DNA of 9,393 bases from an uncultured Eubacteriales bacterium (GTDB lineage Bacteria; Bacillota; Clostridia; Oscillospirales; Oscillospiraceae): NCBI GenBank assembly GCA_900549705.1, contig URPI01000085.1:1-9393 (forward strand), read 5' to 3'. Under the pieces are notes generated by a model. The model saw nothing but the letters and a program-made list of their open reading frames with translations. It searched no databases and was not told the origin of the DNA. This document shows, in pieces, positions 1 to 5,844 of this stretch. The translations under genes were made by a program, and so were the position numbers. The first letter of the stretch is position 1; each line of letters starts with the position of its first letter.

Positions 1-36
1 CAATCATAATTTTGAAAGATTCGCTGCGCTCTGCAA

Positions 37-70
37 CACCCCAGTGGGGGTGCCAAGGGCGCTTTGCGCC
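37..70. repeat. Partial palindromic repeat next to the era stop
   Basis: A short hairpin (CACCCC at 37-42 against GGGGTG around 47-52) is followed at 58-70 by GGCGCTTTGCGCC. That 13-mer is also the tip of the terminal inverted repeats of the complete element at 1005-1153. It ends 6 bases short of the era stop codon at 77-79. Read on the minus strand it immediately follows era, so it could protect or terminate the operon transcript, but no T-run follows it. The bases further left (1-36) hold nothing I recognise. This is probably a truncated or diverged member of the same repeat family. Confidence 0.6.
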
Positions 71-76
71 GTTCAT

Positions 77-964
77 TTAATCCTTATAGCCAAAATTCTT
101 CACCAGGAAGTCACTGTCCCGCCAGTTTTCCTTCACCTTGACCCAGGTGGTCAGGTAAACCTTGGTGCCCATGAACTTTTCGCAGTCCGCCCGCGCCATG
201 GAGGAAATCTTTTTCAGCATTTCGCCGCCTTTACCGATGATGATGCCCTTATGGCTGGCCTTCTCACAGTAGATGGTGGCATCCAAATCGATGATGCCGT
301 TGTCCCGCTCGGAGAACTTGTTAATTTCCACTGCCGTGCCGTGGGGAACCTCCCGGTCAAGGCACCACAGCAGCTTCTCCCGGATGATTTCTGCCATCAC
401 CTGGCGCTCCGGCTGGTCGGTGGTGATGTCCTCCGGGAACAGGAAGGGGCCTTCCACCGCGTGCTTCTTGCACACAGCCAGCAAATCCTCCACACCATCG
501 CCGGTCTTGGCAGAAATGGGCACGATTGCCTCAAAATCCGCCTTCTGGGAATAAACGCTGATGACTTCCAGCAGCTTGTCCGTCTCCACGGTGTCAATCT
601 TATTGATGGCAAGCACCACCGGGCAATGGTCTGCCTGGATTTCCTGGAGCAGCCCTTCCTCCTGGGGGCCCAGGGAGGCAATTGGCTCCACCACCAGAAT
701 GGTCATATCCACATCGGCAATGGATTCCTGAGTCACATTCACCATGTAGTCGCCCAGCTTGGTGCGGGCGCGATGATAGCCGGGGGTATCCACAAAGACG
801 AATTGAGTATCGTCCTTGGTGACAATGCCCCGGATGCGGTTGCGGGTGGTTTGGGGTTTGTTGGATACGATTGCAATTTTCTCCCCCACCAGGAAATTGG
901 TCAGGGTGGACTTTCCCACATTGGGGCGTCCTGCAATGGTAATCATGGCGGTCTTTGTTTTCAT
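77..964 (-). CDS. era: GTPase Era, ribosome assembly factor
   Basis: Era is a GTPase that binds 16S rRNA near its 3' end and acts in maturation of the small ribosomal subunit. The 295-residue protein matches the usual family length of about 300. All GTPase motifs are visible: G1 GRPNVGKS at residues 12-19, a switch I region with QTTRNRIRG at 38-46, G3 DTPG at 59-62, G4 NKID at 121-124 and G5 SAK at 151-153. A C-terminal KH domain carries the GKGG RNA-binding loop at 244-247. The start at 964 is chosen because CAGGAGAG ends 5 bases upstream and the family normally begins just before the G1 motif. An in-frame start at 1075 would add 37 residues encoded by a repeat. Era is last in view of the yqfC-yqfD-phoH-ybeY-era order known from Bacillus. 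It is separated from ybeY by 257 bp containing a palindromic element, so its expression may be partly independent. Confidence 0.97.
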   Translation of the reverse strand: MKTKTAMITIAGRPNVGKSTLTNFLVGEKIAIVSNKPQTTRNRIRGIVTKDDTQFVFVDTPGYHRARTKLGDYMVNVTQESIADVDMTILVVEPIASLGPQEEGLLQEIQADHCPVVLAINKIDTVETDKLLEVISVYSQKADFEAIVPISAKTGDGVEDLLAVCKKHAVEGPFLFPEDITTDQPERQVMAEIIREKLLWCLDREVPHGTAVEINKFSERDNGIIDLDATIYCEKASHKGIIIGKGGEMLKKISSMARADCEKFMGTKVYLTTWVKVKENWRDSDFLVKNFGYKD

Positions 965-1004
965 TGTATCTCTCCTGTTATATCTGTAGTCATAAGAATT
1001 GCCC

Positions 1005-1153
1005 GGCGCAAAGCGCCCTTGCCGCCCCTGGAAGGGGAGGTGGCCGAACGTAGTGAGGTCGGAGGGGTTTTCCACCGTCCAGCAAGAAACCCCTCAGTCA
1101 GCCCGTTCGGGCTGACAGCTCCCCTTTCAGGGGAGCCGAGGGCGCTTTGCGCC
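1005..1153. repeat. MITE-like palindromic element between ybeY and era
   Basis: The 149-bp unit has 35-base terminal inverted repeats (1005-1039 and 1119-1153) that match at about 30 of 35 positions and begin with GGCGCAAAGCGCC. Inside are an inner inverted pair, GAGGGGTTT (1062-1070) and AAACCCCTC (1087-1095), and a perfect hairpin GTCAGCCCGTTCGGGCTGAC (1097-1116). The transcript would fold as a long stem with side hairpins. No open reading frame of its own and no clear target-site duplication are visible. It fits a non-autonomous, transposase-lacking repeat; similar repeats are common in gut Clostridia from general knowledge, though I cannot count copies here. It lies in the 965-1221 gap between two genes of one operon, where it could act as an RNA processing, attenuation or stability element. 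Confidence 0.8.
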
Positions 1154-1221
1154 GCAACAGAGCCATCAAAGCGTGGATATTTCAATTATCCGAGCCAATG
1201 TTCGTGAGTGTTTCTGCGTCG

Positions 1222-1734
1222 TTATTTGGCATTGTCGTCTCTTTGCATTCCGGGGATTCCGGCGGCGATGGCCTCCTCCCTGCCCCGCATCTGCCGCTTC
1301 TGCTCCCCTTCGTCCAGGTGGTCATACCCCAGAAGGTGCAGCACCGAATGGATGGTGAGGTAGCCCACCTCCCGCTTGACGGAGTGGCCAAACTCCTTGG
1401 CCTGCGCGGTGGCACGCTCCAGAGAGATGCACATATCCCCCAGGGGGCACAGCCCCGTGCCGGGGTCGATGTACTCCGTCCAGTCCTGGGGAGGCGCACC
1501 GGCGGTGAGGTTGAACATGGGGAAACTGAGCACATCCGTGGGCTTATCAATATTCCGGCTGGTCTTGTTGATGGTCTGGATTCCCTTGTCATCGGTGACC
1601 AGGACGTTGATTTCACAGGGAACCGTAATTTTTTCCGCTTTCAGCGCGGCGTTGATGCAGGTGCGGATGTTGGAACCAACAATCAGCTTTTGAATGAGAT
1701 TCCCTTCAAATACCAGGTTAATTCTGTTTTTCAT
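1222..1734 (-). CDS. ybeY: Endoribonuclease YbeY, rRNA maturation factor
   Basis: YbeY is a zinc-dependent endoribonuclease-type protein needed for 16S rRNA 3'-end maturation and ribosome quality control. The protein has 170 residues, a normal length. The signature zinc site is complete: H129, H133 and H139 in HSVLHLLGYDH. The conserved stretch SRNIDKPTDVLSFP is at about 59-72, with R60 at the position of the conserved active-site arginine of the family. The ATG directly follows the phoH stop codon (TAA then ATG, no gap), so translation is probably coupled. Only a weak purine stretch (GTGGA, about 9 bases upstream) serves as ribosome binding site. The C-terminal 25 residues after the zinc site are charged and less typical. 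Functionally it pairs well with Era downstream, as both act on the 3' end of 16S rRNA. Confidence 0.96.
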   Translation of the reverse strand: MKNRINLVFEGNLIQKLIVGSNIRTCINAALKAEKITVPCEINVLVTDDKGIQTINKTSRNIDKPTDVLSFPMFNLTAGAPPQDWTEYIDPGTGLCPLGDMCISLERATAQAKEFGHSVKREVGYLTIHSVLHLLGYDHLDEGEQKRQMRGREEAIAAGIPGMQRDDNAK

Positions 1735-2745
1735 TTATTTTTTCCACTGTCCTTTATAATCTCGTGCTGTCTTTTTCTCCTCCGGCTTCTGCGCCGCCCG
1801 CTCATAGGCGCTGATGATTTCCTGCACCAAGGCATGGCGCACCACATCGGCAGCGGTCAGGCGGCAGATGGCAATATCCTTCACCCCGTCCAGCACCCGA
1901 ATGGCATCCTTCAGGCCGGAGGTCTTGTCCTCCGGCAAGTCAATCTGGGTGATGTCGCCGGTAATCACAATTTTGGAACCAAAGCCCAGGCGGGTCAGGA
2001 ACATCTTCATCTGCTCCCGGGTGGTGTTCTGGGCTTCGTCCAGGATGATGAAGCTGTCATCCAGGGTGCGTCCACGCATATAGGCCAGGGGCGCTACCTC
2101 GATAGAGCCTCGCTCCTGATATTTCTGAAAGGTCTCCGCCCCCAGCATCTCATAGAGGGCATCGTACAGAGGGCGCAGATAGGGGTCAACTTTGTTTTGC
2201 AGGTCGCCGGGCAAAAAGCCCAGCCGCTCCCCCGCTTCCACCGCCGGACGGGTGAGCACAATGCGGTTCACCGTCCGCTCCCGGAAGGCCGCCACGGCGG
2301 CGGCAACGGCCAGATAGGTTTTGCCCGTACCGGCAGGACCAACGCCAATGGTGACGGTATTTTTGGCAATGGCTTTCATGTATTTCTGCTGTCCCACCGT
2401 TTTTGCCTTGATGGGCTTTCCCTTGGCAGTAATGCACACCACGTCCTTGGTCATCTGCTCCACCTGGGCATCGTTTCCTTCGTTGACCAGGGTGATGAGA
2501 TAGCGCACCCGCTGTTCATCGATTGCCTCCCCCTTGGAAGCCAGCGCCAGCAGCCCTTCCAGCGTGCGCACGGCTTTATCCACCATTTCTTCATCGCCGG
2601 ACACCTTCAAATCCGTGCTCCGGTTGATAATGCGCACATCCAGCGCATCTTCAATGCGCCTGATATTTTCATCGAAGGAACCGAACACGGCAATGATATC
2701 CTCCAGCCGCTCTGCATTCACAATCCGCTCTACCACTTTACTCAT
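1735..2745 (-). CDS. phoH: PhoH family ATPase
   Basis: This is a cytoplasmic P-loop ATPase of the PhoH family (336 residues; Bacillus PhoH is slightly shorter). The family has been linked to RNA metabolism and to YbeY by gene neighbourhood, but its exact role is unsettled. The N-terminal part, about residues 1-100, resembles the KH-like region seen in this family. Walker A is GPAGTGKT at 136-143, Walker B is IILDEAQN at 233-240 with D236 and E237, and ITGDITQIDLP at about 261-271 is the typical sensor-like segment. The start at 2745 is favoured by GGAGA 6 bases upstream and by the 4-base ATGA overlap with the yqfD stop. An in-frame start at 2883 would add 46 residues read out of yqfD and is rejected. 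A promoter inside yqfD could drive it in growing cells. Confidence 0.96.
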   Translation of the reverse strand: MSKVVERIVNAERLEDIIAVFGSFDENIRRIEDALDVRIINRSTDLKVSGDEEMVDKAVRTLEGLLALASKGEAIDEQRVRYLITLVNEGNDAQVEQMTKDVVCITAKGKPIKAKTVGQQKYMKAIAKNTVTIGVGPAGTGKTYLAVAAAVAAFRERTVNRIVLTRPAVEAGERLGFLPGDLQNKVDPYLRPLYDALYEMLGAETFQKYQERGSIEVAPLAYMRGRTLDDSFIILDEAQNTTREQMKMFLTRLGFGSKIVITGDITQIDLPEDKTSGLKDAIRVLDGVKDIAICRLTAADVVRHALVQEIISAYERAAQKPEEKKTARDYKGQWKK

Positions 2746-3923
2746 TGTGAGTCTCCATTCTCCAAATGCAGCCTGCCAATCATCTCCGTGCAGATTAGCT
2801 GCCGGGTCATCAGGTAAGCGCCGGGGGGCGTTTCCAGAATTTCCTCGGAATAGGAAACAGAACCGGCAAGCATTTGACTCCAAATATATTTTTGTGAATA
2901 ATCGCGCAGTGCCTCCTGCGCCTCCTGCTGCTCCACTGCAATTTCCTCAATCTGCCCAACCGTGAAGGTCTCGCACACCAGGCAAACCGGCAGCAAAAAA
3001 CCGCCCGGCAGCGTCAGCGGATATTCTTTTTCTATTCTACCACAAGTGCCACCCGAAATTCCACTGTCTTTCCATAATTTTATTCGTTTTTTTCCCAGTA
3101 TCAACGACAGCGCCCGTTTCTGTCCCCCTGTCTCCCGGCGCACCGACCGGAACGCGGGGGTAATCGTCTTCACCGTGCGCAGGGTTTCGGCGTAAACCTC
3201 TCCTTTTGCCTGGGCGGCGCGGATGTAAATGCCGCAATCGGTGTAGCCGGAAATCAGCACCTGTCCCCGCTTTACCGCCTGTCCCGGACGGCACAGCACC
3301 GTCCCCTGCAATGCCGTCACGGATTCCACGATTCCGTCACGCGCGGCCACAATGCTGCCCACGGTTTTTTCCGGTTCCGGCTGCCTTTCCGGCAGGGTGC
3401 GCTCCCGCACGGAAATCACCGCCCGACAGCCATAGGTATTCACCCCTGCCCATTGCAGCTCCGGGATGGCTGACAGCAGGGCGTTTTTCATTTTTTCGCT
3501 GCGCACCTCGGCGCATGGGGCAAACAGCCGGATGCCCGACTGCTGCGCCGCCTCCAAAATCCGGCGGGTGGGAACGGTGCTGTTTCCCTCTACCCAAACC
3601 CCCAGAATCCGGGTGGGCAGCATCAGGCTGCACGCAAACAGAAACGCCAGACCGGCGTACAGCAGCGGACGCTTCAAAACGCTTTGCTCCAGATAAAAGC
3701 GCCAGGAGCGCATCTGGACGCAAACCCGGTCCCCCCGTTTTTCCAGCAGGGCACACAGCAAGGGGTAGTCCCTCCGCCGTACCGAAAAGTGAACGGTGAG
3801 GTCATCCTCCCGATGCAGCCGGAACACCTCGATGCCCCGGTCATTCAGCAGGCGCAGGCTCCCCCACACATCCGCGCTGACCAGCCTGACGCGGATCTGA
3901 TTTCCGGCTGTACGCTGTTTCAC
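2742..3923 (-). CDS. yqfD: Sporulation protein YqfD
   Basis: YqfD is a membrane-anchored protein made in the mother cell under sigma-E in Bacillus; clostridial YqfD homologues are reported to be needed for engulfment or later spore development, and the biochemical role is unknown. The protein has 393 residues, the usual length. An N-terminal domain of about 80 residues is followed by one clear membrane segment (about 86-104) and a long extracytoplasmic C-terminal part. That part has a GNSTVPTRRI stretch at about 113-122 (a POTRA-like start of domain) and a lipoyl/barrel-sandwich-like stretch near residues 190-225 (VAARDGIVESV, then GQAVKRGQVLISG). The start codon is GTG, forming a GTGA overlap with the yqfC stop; only a G-rich stretch precedes it, so coupling to yqfC is likely. 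The 3' end overlaps phoH by 4 bases. The stretch coding for about residues 268-295 is unusually AT-rich and contains a candidate promoter. Confidence 0.94.
   Translation of the reverse strand: MKQRTAGNQIRVRLVSADVWGSLRLLNDRGIEVFRLHREDDLTVHFSVRRRDYPLLCALLEKRGDRVCVQMRSWRFYLEQSVLKRPLLYAGLAFLFACSLMLPTRILGVWVEGNSTVPTRRILEAAQQSGIRLFAPCAEVRSEKMKNALLSAIPELQWAGVNTYGCRAVISVRERTLPERQPEPEKTVGSIVAARDGIVESVTALQGTVLCRPGQAVKRGQVLISGYTDCGIYIRAAQAKGEVYAETLRTVKTITPAFRSVRRETGGQKRALSLILGKKRIKLWKDSGISGGTCGRIEKEYPLTLPGGFLLPVCLVCETFTVGQIEEIAVEQQEAQEALRDYSQKYIWSQMLAGSVSYSEEILETPPGAYLMTRQLICTEMIGRLHLENGDSQ
3077..3104 (-). promoter_or_regulatory. Candidate sigma-A promoter inside yqfD
   Basis: On the minus strand, TTGATA (3104-3099) and TAAAAT (3082-3077) are separated by 16 bases. 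Each matches the housekeeping consensus at 5 of 6 positions. The site lies in an AT-rich patch of an otherwise GC-rich gene, about 330 bases upstream of the phoH start. It would let phoH, ybeY and possibly era be transcribed in growing cells independently of the sporulation promoter ahead of yqfC. This is a motif match only. Confidence 0.5.
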
Positions 3924-4204
3924 ACTTCACACCCCCGGGTCAGGGAAATGGAATTGATGTTCCCTGTAATCACCAGCTTGACCTTGGTCATATGCTCCAG
4001 CGTCAGGCGGCAGCCGCAAACGGTCAAAAGGCCGTATTTCATTTTGATTCCGATTTGCTCTGTGCTGTACTGTGTAACACCCCGGTGATTTTCAACCAGC
4101 AAACGGCTGCACCCCGCCAGCTCCACAATGGGAACCACCGGCAGCACCTCCGGGTTGGGCATATGCGTCTGCATGGACTGCAACAAACGGCTTCTGAACT
4201 TCAT
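3920..4204 (-). CDS. yqfC: Sporulation protein YqfC (YabP/YqfC family)
   Basis: This small protein of 94 residues has the length and pattern of the YabP/YqfC sporulation family: an N-terminal stretch, a central section with ELAGCSRLLVENHRGV at about 28-43, and a C-terminal half with repeating short beta-like segments (IGIKMKYGLLTVCG, then LEHMTKVKLVITGNI). The family members are mother-cell proteins of the sigma-E regulon in Bacillus, with no known enzymatic activity. There is no signal peptide or membrane segment. AGAGGTGA lies 4 bases before the ATG. It is the first gene of the operon, overlaps yqfD by four bases (GTGA), and is divergent from ylbJ across a 71-bp promoter region that carries a sigma-E-like -10 site in this direction. 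Confidence 0.92.
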   Translation of the reverse strand: MKFRSRLLQSMQTHMPNPEVLPVVPIVELAGCSRLLVENHRGVTQYSTEQIGIKMKYGLLTVCGCRLTLEHMTKVKLVITGNINSISLTRGCEV

Positions 4205-4226
4205 CGGCTCACCTCTTGCAAAAGCA

Positions 4227-4255
4227 TATGTATGGAGAGCCTCCGGCTTGCATAC
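4227..4255 (-). promoter_or_regulatory. Candidate sigma-E promoter for yqfC-yqfD
   Basis: On the minus strand, CATACATA (4234-4227) matches 7 of 8 positions of the sigma-E -10 pattern CATACAnT. It lies 22 bases before the yqfC ATG. A GTATGC box (4255-4250) is 15 bases upstream, where the looser -35 element would be. In Bacillus yqfC and yqfD belong to the sigma-E regulon, which supports the call. The site overlaps the opposite promoter of ylbJ almost base for base. Confidence 0.5.
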
Positions 4256-4258
4256 ATT
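4230..4258 (+). promoter_or_regulatory. Candidate sigma-E promoter for ylbJ
   Basis: CATACATT (4251-4258) matches the sigma-E -10 pattern CATACAnT exactly, and GTATGG (4230-4235) lies 15 bases upstream. Only 17 bases separate the -10 from the ylbJ ATG at 4276. Transcription would then start close to or inside the GAGGTGA ribosome binding site (4264-4270), giving a very short leader. ylbJ is a sigma-E gene in Bacillus. Confidence 0.55.
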
Positions 4259-4275
4259 CTTCCGAGGTGAGCGCG

Positions 4276-5289
4276 ATGCAGAAAAGAAAGCTGATTGCCC
4301 TGGCTGCCGTTGCCGGAATGCTTGCGATGATTCTGGACAGCCGTATTGCCCTGTCCGCCGCAGCGGAGGGAGTGCAGCTGTGCATTTCCACGGTCATCCC
4401 ATCCCTGTTTCCGTTTCTCTTTCTGTCTGGAATCTTTGGGCGCAGCTGCCCTGGGACGGGTCTGCCGGGGCAGCTGCTGGGGAAAGCATATGGCATTCCC
4501 CCCAGCATGGAATTTATGCTTGTGCCCATGCTGCTGGGCGGCTATCCCGTGGGGGCGCAATGCATTTACGAAGCCTACCGGCAAGGTACGGTTTCCAAGG
4601 AGACCGCCCAGCGAATGCTGGCATGGTGCAGCAACTGTGGCCCGGCATTTCTCTTTGGGATGCTGGCAGCGTTCTTTCCAAGCAGGAAGCTGCTGTGGCT
4701 GCTGTGGGGCATTGTTCTGTTTTCCGCCTGGGCAGCCTCCTTTGTTTTTTCCGCTCCATGCAATGCCAGAAGGATGGACAAGGCCGCATCTCCCTTTGGG
4801 ATTGACACCACCATCGGTGCCATGCGGAAAATCTGCGGGTGGGTCATCCTTTTCCGGGTGCTGCTGGGTTTTCTGAACCGTTGGTTTCTGGGCACAGCCC
4901 CGGCGGAAGTGCGGGTGCTGTGCGCCGGACTGCTGGAATTATCCAACGGGAGCTGTATGCTGAATCTCATCGCGGACGAGCGCATTCGGTTCTGCATTTG
5001 CGGCGTGCTGCTGGCCGGCGGCGGGCTGTGTGTCCTGTTTCAGACAGCTTCGGTCTGTCCCGGGTTTTCCATGAAGTATTATTTGCTGGGGAAGCTGGTT
5101 CAGGCAGCCACTGCGGGCATCACAGCCGCAGGGATTGCCTTTGGGCAGCCGGTGCTGATAATCACATGGGTTGGGGTTCTGTTCCTTCTAAAGATTCTTG
5201 AAAAAAGGCTGGATATTTTCGGGAGATTCGTGTATAATGGGAGGATAAACAGACAGGAGGCTGAGTATGCTGTTCCGAAAAAAGATTGA
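4276..5289 (+). CDS. ylbJ: Sporulation integral membrane protein YlbJ
   Basis: The 337-residue protein is strongly hydrophobic, with about eight likely membrane segments (for example about 6-24, 36-54, 78-95, 121-135, 138-158, 186-203, 240-258 and 290-308). Recognisable family stretches are TVIPSLFPFLFLSG at 39-52, GGYPVGAQ at 88-95, CSNCGPAFLFG at 118-128 and GLLELSNG at 218-225. They fit the YlbJ type of Gate-domain (nucleoside-recognition-like) membrane proteins, made in the mother cell under sigma-E; the transported substrate, if any, is not established. The start at 4276 is set by GAGGTGA 5 bases upstream; the in-frame ATG at 4216 lies in the promoter region. Its last 23 bases overlap the next gene. 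It is divergent from yqfC-yqfD, and both units appear to share a symmetric promoter. C118 and C121 near the helix entry are a small peculiarity. Confidence 0.87.
   Translation: MQKRKLIALAAVAGMLAMILDSRIALSAAAEGVQLCISTVIPSLFPFLFLSGIFGRSCPGTGLPGQLLGKAYGIPPSMEFMLVPMLLGGYPVGAQCIYEAYRQGTVSKETAQRMLAWCSNCGPAFLFGMLAAFFPSRKLLWLLWGIVLFSAWAASFVFSAPCNARRMDKAASPFGIDTTIGAMRKICGWVILFRVLLGFLNRWFLGTAPAEVRVLCAGLLELSNGSCMLNLIADERIRFCICGVLLAGGGLCVLFQTASVCPGFSMKYYLLGKLVQAATAGITAAGIAFGQPVLIITWVGVLFLLKILEKRLDIFGRFVYNGRINRQEAEYAVPKKD
5210..5238 (+). promoter_or_regulatory. Candidate sigma-A promoter for the small cysteine protein gene
   Basis: TATAAT (5233-5238) is a perfect -10 hexamer. With a 17-base spacer the -35 position reads TGGATA (5210-5215), which matches 4 of 6. 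It lies inside the 3' end of ylbJ, 28 bases before the ATG at 5267. It would let the small gene be expressed outside sporulation. Confidence 0.5.
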
Positions 5290-5479
5290 CCCATCCTGTG
5301 TCTACTGCATCCACGGCGCAAGGATGGAGGATCATTCCATTCTTTGCAGCAAGCGTGGCCTGAAGACCGAGGACGGCAGCTGCCGCAGGTTTCGCTACGA
5401 CCCCTGCAAGCGGGTTCCCTTCAAGGCAAAGGCAATGAATTTTTCACAATTCAGTGACAGTGATTTTTCCCTGGACTGA
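5267..5479 (+). CDS. Small four-cysteine protein, probable zinc-binding, function unknown
   Basis: I do not recognise a named family. The 70-residue protein has C11-x2-C14, C27 and C39 in an arrangement that suggests a single zinc site, plus a fifth cysteine at 47. The stretch from residue 38 (SCRRFRYDPCKRVP) is basic, and the last residues (FSQFSDSDFSLD) are acidic and serine-rich. No membrane segment or signal peptide is present. AGGAGG (5255-5260) lies 6 bases before the ATG, which is the best ribosome binding site in the window. The gene overlaps ylbJ by 23 bases and is followed at once by a strong terminator, so both gene ends are well defined. A TATAAT box inside ylbJ suggests separate expression. 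It is a real gene rather than a chance frame because of the strong start signal, the cysteine pattern and the terminator 7 bases after the stop. Confidence 0.82.
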   Translation: MLFRKKIDPSCVYCIHGARMEDHSILCSKRGLKTEDGSCRRFRYDPCKRVPFKAKAMNFSQFSDSDFSLD

Positions 5480-5486
5480 TAAAAAC

Positions 5487-5520
5487 ACCGTGCAGTGCTT
5501 TCCGCTGCACGGTTCTTTTT
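5487..5520. terminator. Intrinsic terminator, probably bidirectional
   Basis: A perfect 9-bp stem, ACCGTGCAG (5487-5495) against CTGCACGGT (5505-5513), encloses a 9-base loop and is followed on the plus strand by TTCTTTTT. On the minus strand the same stem is followed by GTTTTTATC, from the A-run at 5481-5485. It ends the ylbJ unit 7 bases after the small gene's stop. It would also end transcripts arriving from yunB on the other strand. Confidence 0.88.
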
Positions 5521-5609
5521 AGCAACGCCACGAAGCGTGTACCCATACGTTGATGTCCTAACCCGCCCGGTAACGATGGCACTCAAAAACCGTTTTACAC
5601 CTGCTAACT

Positions 5610-5633
5610 GTAGGGGCGGATAGAATCCGCCCG
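5610..5633 (+). repeat. Hairpin module A, copy 1
   Basis: GTAGGGGCGGAT followed by AGA and ATCCGCCCG forms an 8-bp perfect hairpin (5614-5621 with 5625-5632). It is the inverted copy of 5741-5764, with 23 of 24 bases matching. Confidence 0.8.
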
Positions 5634-5680
5634 AAACCCCGGATTTTCGCAAGCACCCAGTTGAATGCTGCAATCCCGCT

Positions 5681-5705
5681 GTAGGGGTCGACTATCAGTC
5701 GACCC
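5681..5705 (+). repeat. Hairpin module B, copy 1
   Basis: GTAG is followed by GGGTCGACT (5685-5693), ATC and AGTCGACCC (5697-5705), a perfect 9-bp hairpin. It is the inverted copy of 5820-5844, with 23 of 25 bases matching. It shares the GTAGGGG lead with module A. Confidence 0.8.
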
Positions 5706-5739
5706 GGCACAGAGCACCCCGGAAGGGGCGCTTTGTGCC
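5706..5739. repeat. Central hairpin of the palindrome
   Basis: GGCACAGAGCACCCC (5706-5720) pairs with GGGGCGCTTTGTGCC (5725-5739) with two mismatches around a GGAA loop. Its right half (GGCGCTTTGTGCC) differs by one base from the 13-mer found at 58-70 and 1141-1153. It lies almost exactly at the centre of the large palindrome. Confidence 0.75.
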
Positions 5740-5740
5740 A

Positions 5741-5764
5741 CGGGCGGATGCTATCCGCCCCTAC
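5741..5764 (-). repeat. Hairpin module A, copy 2 (inverted)
   Basis: GGGCGGAT (5742-5749), GCT and ATCCGCCC (5753-5760) form a hairpin that ends in CCCCTAC. It is the reverse complement of module A copy 1 apart from one base in the loop. Confidence 0.8.
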
Positions 5765-5819
5765 AATCCATACGGGAAGCTACTGCCATTCAACGGGCCG
5801 CTCTGTCCCGTTAGCGGGC

Positions 5820-5844
5820 GGGTCGACTGCTAGTCGGCCCCTAC
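5820..5844 (-). repeat. Hairpin module B, copy 2 (inverted)
   Basis: GGGTCGACT (5820-5828), GCT and AGTCGGCCC (5832-5840) form a 9-bp hairpin with one mismatch that ends in CCCCTAC. It overlaps the inner end of the right arm of the large palindrome. Confidence 0.78.

Noticed and set aside
965..1075. Longer Era starting at 1075 with 37 extra residues
   Set aside because: The extension is encoded by the palindromic repeat, and the best ribosome binding site and family alignment both indicate 964.
1147..2817. Long plus-strand open frame of 556 codons across ybeY and phoH, and a similar one of 387 codons across era (44-1207)
   Set aside because: Both are antisense to genes with complete family motifs. 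Their sequences are histidine- and glycine-rich with no domain pattern, as expected from reading GC-rich coding DNA backwards, and neither has a suitable ribosome binding site.
2746..2883. Longer PhoH starting at 2883
   Set aside because: The extra residues come from reading yqfD out of frame; the ATGA overlap and GGAGA site mark 2745.
5610..5844. Possible CRISPR array from four repeated palindromes
   Set aside because: There are two inverted pairs with different cores, irregular distances of 30 to 80 bases and no uniform spacers, and no cas gene nearby.
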